Positions 27,849 through 38,914 of a stretch of 64,000 bases of DNA are shown here, in pieces (position 1 is the first letter of the stretch; each line of letters opens with the position of its first letter). A program made the translations under genes and the position numbers. The stretch comes from Zygnema circumcarinatum (taxonomy: Eukaryota; Streptophyta; Zygnematophyceae; Zygnematales; Zygnemataceae). The notes under the pieces were generated by a model that saw only the letters and a list, made by a program, of their open reading frames with translations, made no database searches and was not told the origin of the DNA. The stretch lies in NCBI GenBank assembly GCA_037447605.1, contig CM074808.1, positions 1,076,220 through 1,140,219 of the forward strand, given 5' to 3'.

Positions 27849-30800
27849 ATGGAAGAGGAAAAGCGGAACGAGATTATCAGTTCCCTGTTCGGAGCTGATT
27901 CTGGCGAGTCTGACGATGAAGGAGACCGCAGAAGGTCGCCTGCAGATGAGGCTGTGGCAAACCAGGTTTTTTTCTTATTTCCTTCAGCTCTTCTCCATTG
28001 ACACGGCATCGTATTTTGTAGTATGGTGCCACATTCTATCCCTCCCTTGCGTGTATTATGTGAATTTGAGTGTGGTTTGCTTCACTGCAGGATGAACCAG
28101 ATAATGAAGAGTATATAGGGAAAAGTGGAGACGGGGTGGGCCGTCCCTCAGTGAGAGGGGAAGCAGAAGAGCAAGCTGCGACTCTAGGAGAAGACGAGGA
28201 GGAGAGGGAACAAAGAAGGTGAGAGCTTGGCCTTCCTCGTTTGGACTAACAGGTCACTTGCTAGGATTCCCCAGTTCCCAGAGATTGCACTTTTGCTTTT
28301 CCTTCTGCTCTCTTTGTTTTTGAGGCAGCCCTGAGTTTGGAGCTTTATGAATTATGTCCGACAGTGAGGAGTTTGCGAATGACGACGCACCCGAGACCTC
28401 AGGAGGTGCTCCTGCACCTGCTGCTGATCCTGCAGATCTCTTTAGAGACTCAGACGACGAGGATTTGCGAAGATCTCAGGTGATTTCATGAGCTCTTCAA
28501 CTGTCTGCAGCACATTTGCTTGATTGCTCATGTTGTTGCATGTTTTTTTGTCAGGTATGCGTTTTCCTTGAGGGACTATAGAGTGGCCCTATTGAATTTA
28601 TGCTCGACTTATTTGTTGATGTGGGCAGAGAGAGGATAACGACGATGAACATGGAAATGAAGAAGCTGAAGCAGACGGAGGCTTTAATAGGGAGGAGGAG
28701 GAAATGGAGGAGTATGAGAGACAGAAGAAACAGCGGCCTATTGGTCCACCACTCCATTTGAAAATTCCTTTACTTTCTCCCATTGCACCAGCAGACAAGG
28801 TGCGCAAAACGCCTGTTGCTTGTCTACATAGGAATGCCTGAGAAAAAGCAGTCAATGCAAAGGTATTTGTCGGTTGTTTATTTTTTGTTGATTTAGAGGA
28901 GGCTTTACTATTTTAGATTTGAATGCAGCATCGAGGTTGGTTGATAAATTGCTTAAATCTGGCCAATGCCACATTTCTTCTGTTTCATCGCTACCTAACC
29001 ATAAGCATGTAACTAGGTAAAGCCAGGAAAAATCGATTCTATAGAGTCAGCATCTGGATTGCTATTTCCCCTTTACAGCACGAGTACAGGGCAATTTTCT
29101 GCCCACCTGCAAGTGGTCTTCAGTACTCGTATGCTATTATGGTCATAGCTTGGGGCTGAATTATCCAGATGCATTTAGCAGAATGAATCGCTGTAGTTAA
29201 TTTATAACCATTGTTTTGGAGGTTGTATCGACGAGAAGTAGGTTCTAACGTTATTCGACGCATGAATAGAACTCAATTAAAATTACGACATTTATTGACT
29301 TTCAGAGCAAGATGGAATGCTGTGATTNNNNNNNNNNNNNNNNNNNNNNNNNNNNNNNNNNNNNNNNNNNNNNNNNNNNNNNNNNNNNNNNNNNNNNNNN
29401 NNNNNNNNNNNNNNNNNNNNNNNNNNNAGCTATGAGTGAGGGAGCCCTTGTGAGATTGTGAACTGAAGGTTATCCGTTTGACATTTGAAGCTTTTTTGAT
29501 TGCAGGTGGGAGCGCTTCAAGGGCAGGGGCGACTCATAGAAAAGATGAGGTTCCGTCCGGTTGATCTGAAGAGTCGTATTCATAAAAAGCTTACGCTTGG
29601 CCTGGACTCTAAGTACAAGAAAACTACTAAAGTGAAGAACTTTATCACTGTGGTGGACCCAGAAAAGGAGAAAGAGGAGCGCGAAAAGGTACATAAAATC
29701 ATCTCTGTCATTTTCTGCTCTCTCTCTCCCGCACCCTCTCCCCTGTCTCCATGCCATCAGTGCAACTTTAAGTGATGTGTTCTAGGACATAAATCCGTTC
29801 GACTCTGCAGTAATTGATAGTCTGCCTAAGCCTTTATGGGTTTCCTTCCTTTCAATATGAGCTTTTCTGGACCTGTTGCGACCTGGGCTTAAAGGCCTGA
29901 ACGACGTGTCTACTCAGTGAGTATGGTATATTTGCTTTGCTGAAGTTGGAAGCAAGTGACGGTTGCAGGCAGCAGAGGCTCGCATACGCAGCCAAGAAGA
30001 ATTAGCACGAAAGCAAGAGAGGGTGATGAAGAAGTATGACCGCCCCGCAAAGACCTCCCCATATGAAGCCCCTCGCCGCCGCGCAGGCTATTTGGAAGAG
30101 GTGAGTGCATCTGATGGTCAAGTAGGTGCTGCTTTTACGGCTTCAATTATCTCATCCTCGGTTATCCTTTCATCTTGTCTGGTCTGAGCGTGACTGAGAA
30201 AGGGAAATGAGGGAGAACTGACACAGGAGGAAGAAGGGGATGAGTACGACCGACGATGGGGTGGGAGAAGGTACATGGATGAGGAGCAAGAGGCAGAAGC
30301 GGAACGGAGGATTTTGCATGCAAAACGAGTGAGTTCTTTTTCATTGAAGTAGAGGGAGTGTAAGGAATGCTGGGAGTGGAGGAGAGTTGATCCTTGACAT
30401 CTTTGAAGCAAAAGAAGTAGGATGGTTGCGTCATTTATGGATCACTGTGAAGGCAGTTGTTGATTTGGAAGTGGACTGAACGGGGCTGGTGCAGGGGGAG
30501 CCTGCACATCGCAAGCCAAAGCCACCCTCAAAACCTCCTCAGAAACGGCGAAGTGAGATGGACGACTTCATAGCAGATGAAGATGAGGACGAGGACGAAG
30601 AGGCAGCGGAAGATGACGAAGAGGAGGAGGAGGAATTAGAATATGAAGTGGATAGAGCAAAGAAGAGCAAGAGAAAAGGCCGAGATTCGGAGGAAGAGCC
30701 ACCTGAAGACGACGAGGAAGAGGAGGATCGGGTGGAGGAGAAGAAGTACGATAACCGAAGAAAGGGGCGAGGCAAGATGGAGAAGAGGAAAGCAGAGTGG

Positions 30801-30968
30801 GAGGATGAAGAGGAACCTGAAGATGTGGCTGCCGAAGAGGACGATGTTGGACGAGAGGGTGGTTCGGATAGTGAGAGGGAGAAGGAAAGAGGGAGAGAAG
30901 CAGAAACGAAAAAGGCTCCTGTGACCACCAAGAAGCGGCGAGTAGTTGTTGATAGTGATAGCGAATGA
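27849..30968 (+). CDS. LEO1: LEO1/VIP4, PAF1 complex subunit (core exons missing)
   Basis: Visible exons are 27849-27965, 28091-28218, 28365-28479, 28629-28799, then after a break 29506-29688, 29969-30100, 30227-30328 and 30495-30968. The N-terminus is acidic with SGESDDEGD and SDDEDLRR, ending at RPIGPPLHLKIPLL, the start of the LEO1 core. After the break GALQGQGRLIEKMRFRP, KKLTLGLDSKYKKTTKVKN and DPEKEKEEREK give the end of the core. A Lys/Glu-rich tail follows, with SYxE-like GYLEE and a final VVVDSDSE. LEO1 binds PAF1 and CTR9 to promote transcription elongation and histone modification in the nucleus. The block that should lie between (PFDP..., SNARFVRWSDGS..., IGNEVLD...) was not found in 28800-29505. 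It probably falls in the unsized gap at 29328-29427. Confidence 0.85.
29328..29427. other. Assembly gap (100 N)
   Basis: Exactly 100 undetermined bases, the usual placeholder for a gap of unknown size. It lies in the LEO1 gene where conserved exons are absent. Confidence 0.99.
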
Positions 30969-31633
30969 GGTGGCTGTTGTGGCAGTTATCTTCTCCTCCC
31001 AGGTGCGAAGCTCCAAGTCCCTTTGAGAGGTTAAGGGGCAGGCGGGCCTCCCTGCCTCCCTGGCAGGAAGGACGAGACCCCAGGAAAGCGGTTCCCTTCA
31101 AGCAGGAGGAATAATGGCAGGACTACCACCTGCCAGCGGGGTAGCATCCTGTGTGCTCGTATTTGCAAAATCTGTGACATGAAGGTTAGCAAGGTGGTAT
31201 TCATGACTTTAGTGCCACTCGTTTATTGAAGACTCATAGGTTTACTAAGATGCGCCAATGGTAGTCTTTTTTGTATACTGTAAAGCTTAAACTTTTGGAA
31301 CATTTGGCTTCCGGGCAAGTCGGATTTCTGTTAGATTGAGCATGAGATTCGGAAGTTTGGTTTCTTTCATAGGTGAAACATTTGAATTTTTTGTCGTACT
31401 CGATTCAGACGTTTAAACAGTGTTCATTCAAGCTTGTGGACATAGTGCGACTCACGATTTAGATACTAGAGCGTCGGATCCAAAATGTTCAAGCAGTTCA
31501 GTAGGAGTACCTATTCAATTGAACAAGGGAGGGCAAATTATTTGACGAGTACCTAACTAATTGGATTCGTCGCAGTAACGAGATTCTGGCTACCAAACAG
31601 CCATTGAGATATTCAAATTTACTTATTTTTTTA
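30969..31633. other. LEO1 3' flank
   Basis: No conserved open frame was seen. The stretch is AT-rich toward the transposon that starts at 31634. Confidence 0.5.
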
Positions 31634-32231
31634 GGCGAACTATATACCGCCCCCTTTTTTGGTTGTCCCGCCCTTGTTCTTTTGAAATCATAGTTTCCCA
31701 TTTTGGCTATTCTGCCCCCCCTCCCATTTTGGCTATCCCCCCCCATTTTGGATAATTCGGGAGGAGATTCTGCTCATTCTCTCTGGCTCCTTTGCTCTCT
31801 CCTCTGCTTTTTCCTCTAGTCTCTCTCCCCTCTGCTCTCACTCCTCTGCTCTCTCTCTCTCTCTTCTATACTCTCTCTCCTCGGCTCTCACTCCTCTGCT
31901 CTCTCTCTCTCCTTTTCTCTCTCCTTTGATCTCTCGCTCTCTCCTCTACTCTCTCCATTAGTCTCTCTCTCCTTTGCTCTCTCTCTCTCTCCTCTGCTCT
32001 CTCCTTTACTCGCTCTCTCTCTCTCCCTCTCTTCTCTGCACTGCTCTTTCTTTGCGAATGTCTTTACGGACGTTGCGCTGATGTGTGAGAAAGGGAAAAC
32101 AAGGGGGGAATGTCCAAAGTAGGGGGCGGGATATCCCAAAATGGGAGGGGCGGAATAGCCATAATGGGAGTGGGATTTCAACAAAACAGGGGCGGGATAA
32201 CCAAAAAAAAGTGGGCGGTGTATAGTTCTCC
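31634..32231. mobile_element. MITE, family 1 copy B
   Basis: Inverted ends GGCGAACTATATACCGCC (31634) and GGCGGTGTATAGTTCTCC (ending 32231) pair over about 48 bases. Flanking octamers TTTTTTTA (31626-31633) and TTCTTTTA (32232-32239) agree at seven of eight positions. The interior has CT microsatellites and the motif ACGTTGCGCTGATGTGTGAG near 32069, shared with copy A at 14810-15226. It is longer than copy A mainly through the CT tract and encodes no protein. Confidence 0.85.
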
Positions 32232-32820
32232 TTCTTTTAACTTATCAAAAAAATTGCTTTACATAGGAATTGAAGTGTGAAAACGGGGTGTATGTATGTT
32301 TAATTGGCTGAGGACACCACAAAGACTGCGATGCCGTCTGGACACTCCGCTTCCATTTACAGCCAAGCTCCGCACCACCGTTTTCAGCTGGCGAACTATC
32401 AGACGAAGGACCCCGAGGAGAAATGCAATCAGACGGAGACCCTTGGTCGCTGGTCCCTTTGTCAGACAGCCAGTAGACAGCACACGTTAAGTCTTTAGAA
32501 AGAGCACAGTAAAGAAACGAGTTCATTGCAAGGACAGAAGCTCGTCTGTAAACAAGAGATTGCAAGTTGTAGTCAACTAGATCCCCGAATACTTCCTCGT
32601 AACAGGATGGTCCAAGCTATGGCTGGCAGTACGTCTAGCAGCTACTCAATGCGCCAAAAAATGGCGGGCCTCGTCGTCAGAAACCATGACCATCCCATGA
32701 TTAACATGACGCACAAATGACGGCAGTCACGGCCCTCACTGTTTCTTTCTGCCTGCAATAAAACGCAGCCCTTCGTCCATACAACCGTGGTGAGTGCCCA
32801 CTCTACAAGGTATCTCCTTT
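32232..32820. other. Flank between transposon copy B and eEF2
   Basis: No gene is recognised. The right part is expected to be the eEF2 3' UTR on the minus strand. Confidence 0.5.
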
Positions 32821-35800
32821 CTACAGCTTGTCCTCCCATTCTGAGAGAGGGGGTGGGGCAGGCTTGATGCCCTTGCGTTTCCTGATATCGGCGACAATGG
32901 TATGGGATTGCGAGCCTAACTCCAAGGGATCAGAACCGAGCATTTCCCAGTGATCAAACACTGCCTGAGGGAAAGCCTGACCGGAGGTGTTAGCCCGGAG
33001 CTGTGCTGAAAACCCAAAGGACTCAATGACGGGCAGATAGGCCTTGATGTTGTAGAGTGGGGTCCCAGGCCTCTGCACCTCCTCAAACACCTGTCCACGC
33101 TTCTGATTGAGTGTGCTGTAGATACCTCCCAAAGCACCTTCAGGGGCCTGAATTTCCACCAAATACACAGGCTCCATCAACCTGGGCTTGGCAGTCAACT
33201 GGGCGGCATACAGAACTCGGCGAGCAGTTGGCACAAGCTGACCACCTCCACGATGAATGGCGTCAGTGTGCAAGACCACATCCAAAATCTCAAAGGCGAT
33301 ACCACGCATGTTCTCCTCTGCGAGAGCACCTTCCTTGGATGCCCACTGCATGCCCGCAATAACATGTTCCTTGATTTCATTCAGGTACTGGACTCCCTTA
33401 CACATATCGACCACCAAGTTGGGACCCAACGTATCAGGTCCAAAACACCAAATCTTCCTCGCGACATCCTTGTCCCAACCAAATTCTGACGTCAAGGATT
33501 GGACACGCTGTTTCGGGTCATCCTTGGGACCAATCTTTCCATCGTCAATGGCTTCTGCCAAACCTTCCTCTAAAGGCCGAGCCTCAAAATAAAGCCTGTT
33601 ATGCTTATTTGGCGACTTGCTCATAACAGTGTGGTCCGATCGGTCAAGAACTGTTTCACGGAAGGACACGACAGGGTCGGACACAATAATTTCTGCTCCT
33701 CCCATGAAGTCATCCTGCATTGGAAAAAGGTAGTGTCAGAATGCTGCGAGGTTTCACCAGTAGCCTTGAACAGCACGACTTGCTCTGATCTGCGTATCAC
33801 TTCTATTCCAAGACTTCCGGTTTCTTTCACACTACCATTCGCCAAGATTGAACAGACTTGAGAGGCATTCGAGTACTGATTTCTATTTCATTCATCACTG
33901 AGCACCAGCCAAGAACACGTGTGCAAAAAAATGGCGAACAGAACTTCGTCATAAAGCAGCGCAAGAAAGGAGGAAGGTTTCTGACTGAAAAGTTTGATCG
34001 TCACCTGCAAATCCTTGAGGCAAATCTCAAGATGGAGCTCCCCGGCCCCGGCAACAATGTGCTCACCGGACTCCTCAATGGAACATACCACCATGGGATC
34101 TGATTTGGACAGTCGCTTCAAACCTTCCACCAATTTGGGCAAATCTGATGCCACCTTACATTGGACAGCAACGCGCACCACAGGTGACACACTGAACTTC
34201 ATTGCCCTGATAGGGTGAGCATCGGTCTCCTTCTCACCCGTAAGGGTGGCATTCTTTGTGATGAACTGATCAAGTCCCACCATAGCAACAGTATTACCGC
34301 AAGGAACATCTTCAACTGACTCTTGCTTGCGTCCCATCCAAATGACTGTGCGCTGTACGGACTTCGTGTACAGGTCCTTCTTGGTTCCGGGCACGTAATT
34401 CGGACCCATGATACGAACTTTCATGCCGGTAGACACCTTTCCAGCGAAGACACGCCCGAAAGCAAAGAAACGCCCTTTATCTGAAGCTGGAATCATTTTG
34501 GACACATAAAGCATGAGAGGACCCTCAGGATCGCAGTTGCGGATGGCTGCAGCATATTGGTCGTCCAGTGGTCCTTCGTACAAGTTCTCAACGCGATACC
34601 TCTGAGCTATGGCAGGTGAAGGTAAATGCCAAATCATCATCTCCAGAAGAGCGTTCTGGGCTGGGAGCCAATATTGCATTACTCGCTTCATCAAAGGCTT
34701 TCCTGTGAGCTCCTTGACATCATTTCCTACAGTACAGCCAACTTTAGCCAGCATAGGGAACAGCTTATCTTTCTCGTCATTCATAGCTGCACTGATGACC
34801 TGTTTGATAGGATTATAGCAGAACTGAACAAAGCCGCGTTGGCATGTCGGGGACCCCGTGTTCTTGGAAGACCATTTTTTGGTGGCCGTATCAAAGTAGT
34901 TCTCTCCCCAGAGGCGCTCCATGAGCTTCTTGAAGTCCACTTTGAACTTGTCCGCATACATTTTGGCGAAATTGGTGAGGGTGAAAGCCCAGCCATGAAG
35001 ACCAGCAGAGAAAGCAACTGTTCCCTTCTCTGCATAAACCAGCACGTCACCTAACAGCTCGTCCTGGTACGTTGCCATCACCACATTGATATTCTCAATC
35101 ACTCGACGGAATGTCTGCAACAAACAACAACTAGTCGATCAGTGCCCAAACCTCTACCGTTCTGACAGACCAAGTTTCATACAATTTATTCAAACCAGAC
35201 AACAAACAGGTGGCCATCACAGCCACGAGAAGCAGACAAGCAGAAAAAGCAGACATACACCAGTGAGCACCAGAATCCAAAGTTAGAAAGCATAAGAATC
35301 TTTAAAGAGCAAATAAAAGATAATAGCTCTCTGCTGCTAAATTGCTTTCCAGAAGTCCCAATGAAAAGGAACAAGGGCTATGCAAAGGAAAACATGTCGA
35401 GGAACCCGGCACCAAAGGAACAATAAAAGAATACCTGATAGGCTTCCTCTCCGTCCAGTTGCAGCTCCAAGAAACAGCGGTCCATCTTGTTCACAGTTAG
35501 AACAGGACGAATACGCTCTCCAAGAGCCTGTCGAAGAACCGTCTCAGTCTGCACACAAACTCCTTCAATGCAATCCACCACCACAAGGGCACCATCCGTG
35601 ATACGAAGGGCGGCAGTAACTTCAGAAGAAAAATCCACGTGTCCTGGTGAATCAATAAGGTTGATCAAATATTCGTTACCATCTCTCGAGCCAGTGAACC
35701 CGTCAAGCGACTCGTCAGACATTGAGTAGAAAAGCGAGATTCCAGTTGACTTGATCGTGATTCCGCGCTCAGCCTCATCGGCACGAGTATCAGTTAGCCG

Positions 35801-36670
35801 GACATCACCCGCAGTCTCCTGGGCAATAATGCCAGCAGCTGCGACAAGGGAGTCGGTAAGAGTTGATTTGCCTGAGCCACAGCCAGATCCACCGAGCCAT
35901 TCGGGTTAATGTGAGGCCATGCAATCAGTTAATAAAACCCAACAAAAAACAAACACTAACGATCAACTTCAGATCAATAATTGATTGAAGCAATTGCAAC
36001 AATGCAAGCTCTTCTGGTAGCAAGAAGGAATCACATTCCGCCGAAAAGACTCTCGACAGGCCTAGCCATTCTCCCTTCTAAAAAGAAGGCAATGATCACC
36101 CACAAGCTTATCAGAAGTAACTAGTATCTTCTAATTCTGTGAATTAAAACCTGTTAAAAACCCTAGTCTTGGGTATCTGTGTTCAGCAAATACAAACTGA
36201 GGAAAAACTTTACCGTGGTCGACATGTGCAATCACGGACATATTTCTGATGTTGTGCTTCTTGTCCATGATAGCCCGCAACTCGTCAGTCGTAAACTTCA
36301 CCTGTACCAGCAAGTAACGAAAGTGCGTCAGACGACGGGCAAACGTGATAGGAGCCATTTCGGCCAAAGAAATAGTGCAAAGGATATGACTCCAGCTCTC
36401 GCATCATAAGCAGCACGCCCTGCTTCCATCGATTGTGCATCATGCAAAACAGAGCACCCTTCTCTAGGTCTCGCTCTTGAACCAAGACTAAAAGACTATA
36501 CAAAAGTGCAGCTTTCTGCAGAAACTGCTGCTTTCAGAAAAGCGTCCTGCCGCTATCCAACAAAAGAGGGCCGCCAAAATTAGGGCATCCGCTCATCCCA
36601 GACCAACAAACGAGGCAAAAAAGCCAAAAGCAGCCCAAAACTGGCAGCCGCCAGCAGGCCCACTGACCAT
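32821..36670 (-). CDS. eEF2: Translation elongation factor eEF2
   Basis: Five coding exons join in frame: 36670-36668 (the ATG only), 36301-36214, 35871-35435, 35114-34005 and 33714-32821. They give 843 aa, the plant length. The GTPase domain shows AHVDHGKST (26-34), [14 protein letters not shown] of switch I, DSPGHVDF and NKMD. The C-terminal domain has the diphthamide loop [12 protein letters not shown] with the modified His at 700. The tail is SEWEDKL. The factor drives GTP-dependent ribosome translocation in the cytosol. The start codon is split from the rest of the protein by an intron with donor ATG|GTCAGT, an arrangement that makes the second exon begin with the GTG for Val2. An AAACCCTA telo-box-like word lies in the intron near 36158-36165. 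Confidence 0.97.
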
Positions 36671-38914
36671 GGCTGCGGTCTTCAGTCACTCCGCCGCCAA
36701 GGCCCGTCTGAGAGAGAGAGGAAGGGGAGGCCAAGCTCCGAGGCGGCTTCAACAGCCGCTGCAGAGGAGAGAGGGTGAGAGGGAGCGAGGTGGGCGAGGG
36801 AAACGGCTGAGCTCGAAAACCCGCCTGAACCCTCCCTTCCAAGCTATATATTAATTAGAAACAATACATTACATTCTATCTTAACATGAAAATACAGAGT
36901 TTCAATATATTGGATCTATGTTCCCTTGCAAGAGGCATCGTTTTTATCCAAGCGGCGGTGCTGTTCGTTCCGCGGAATCTTTGAAAAATCTGCGCGGAGC
37001 CGTCCGATCGCAGATCGACCGCCCGGGCGGCCCTCGGCCTCAGGACAAAGAAAGTCGGCCCGTGCTCGGTGTCGCTGTCGAGCGTCGCGCAGAACTAGTA
37101 ATAGGTTCTATGTGGTGCCGCAGGTCACCTGAATGTCACGTGAATTTCACATGTAACGGTAAGGCGTTATCACGCTTTACGGAACAGCGTTGGCAGCCAG
37201 CCCCTAAACAAATGACCAGGGTTGGCCATACTAGTGGCTTCACTAAGAACTGCCTTGGCTTAAAATTCGCATCGGGTAGAAAACTACGGGCCTAGTCAAG
37301 TCCGTACTGATTATGACTTGGCTTAATGTGTGCCGCCATTGGAGATGGTTTCAGCCATTTTGACATAGCATGAAAACTTTGTTGAAATACTTGCGATGGT
37401 CCAGCCATGATAGTCTAGAAGGCAGAAAGCACAATTCATGGGACAAAAGGGCGTGTACAACGCCTTGAATGAACGAAAGAAACGAGGAGCCTAAGAACCA
37501 AAACCTACAGATCGGAAACAAAAACAAGCCAAAACTAGACCGAACAAAACAATGTTGATTTAAGGCAAACAAGACGAAGCGAAACGAAATGGAAACCAAG
37601 CCTACTAACGACCGTGAAGGCTGGCAAATGAATTGAACCGGACCCCCCATCAGATTTTGAAAAGCTGTTAGTCACTGGTCGCCTTTGTCGTTGATTTTAT
37701 CGATATCATATAGGCGGTGTGCATTGTCTGGGTTAGACAGTAAAGTTTCAGGTATTTTTCCCAACCTCACTAATCAACCCCCCCCCCCCCCCAAACTACA
37801 ATCCTAGGTTTGCCAGTGAAAGGAATGGGGGTACCGATGGAAAGCAGGGCGCCGACCGCGAGCAATTGCATAGTCGAAGCCGACGCACAGCGGAGGGCAT
37901 AGAAAGACGCTACCAAGAGAACATGGGCATAGACGGTGGACGACACCAAGAATCACTAAAAACAACCGCGAAGGGAGTGCAATAAGTCCCATAACGTTCG
38001 GATCGTCGTAATGTAAGTCTGCAGTCGCATGTCACACGCTTCACCTGAACTTGTCACTTCGGGTATGGCCACTCGGGTCCGGCAAGGTACTTTCGGGGTA
38101 GGACGTTCGTTAATCCAAAGCGTGCAGAGCGCGAGGTAGTAACTACGCAGGGTGGAAAGGACTCGCCCTAGTTAACCACTGTCATGTCACCACTTGGTTG
38201 CGTCACGACAGCGGCCATCCCTGTTTCAATTGGTTTTCTTCGTACTTAACGGAAACAAAGTCACTCTTCAAGGCTTATAATTCAATTTTTCACAAACTAA
38301 ACCAAGGTGAGTTGTATCGGCAACTGAAGGGCACCCTCACTGCCAAACGTATTTGTCACATTAGATATTTGTCACTCGTAGACATGCGATTCAATTAGCC
38401 AGTCAATATTTGGCCCAGTCATAATGACTGAACTCACTACGGGTTGGGACTATGCTGATGGGTCACTCGCAGCACAACAGGCAATGGGTTTCAAAACAAA
38501 GCTTCTTGCCACTTAGCTGCTACGTCCAGATCACAATCGATAAGACAGAACACTCAGTGCCAACATACGGCCGGCCAGCCGGCCGGCTCGAGTATGCAGG
38601 GACAAGTTCACAAGGGTCCTTCTGCTAGCATGACGTCACCGATTCGGAGAAGCAAAAATACTCTTGGCTTTGGCAGGCCTATCCAAATGCTACATTCAGA
38701 TTTCCAAGCATTAGTCTACATTAGCCAGCTGAAGAGGTGACCGATTACCTTATTCGAGGCAACATTCAGCTAACAAATACCCCGTGAAGATTAACCCTCT
38801 TGAGGATAAATCATAACTGAAGAGAGGAGTCAGGAGTTACCTTTGCACCTCTACTAGTATCGCAACTCATTTGCGATAGTAGTTTAATCCTTCGTTAGAC
38901 TGAGTCAGCCAGCC
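36671..38914. other. Intergenic between eEF2 and pyruvate kinase
   Basis: No gene is recognised on either strand. It holds a poly-C run near 37779-37794 and a GGCCGGCC palindromic block at about 38569-38586. The left part is the eEF2 promoter side and the right part the pyruvate kinase 3' flank. Confidence 0.5.

Noticed and set aside
30539-31101. Minus-strand frames opposite the last LEO1 exon
   Set aside because: They are shadows of a Glu/Lys-rich repeat, reading as poly-Ser and poly-Leu.
36918-37295. Open frame of 125 codons between eEF2 and pyruvate kinase
   Set aside because: It has an unusual composition, no splice context and no recognisable domain.
38569-38586. GGCCGGCC palindrome considered as a terminator hairpin or restriction-like site
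   Set aside because: It is a short isolated palindrome in a eukaryotic spacer with no supporting context.
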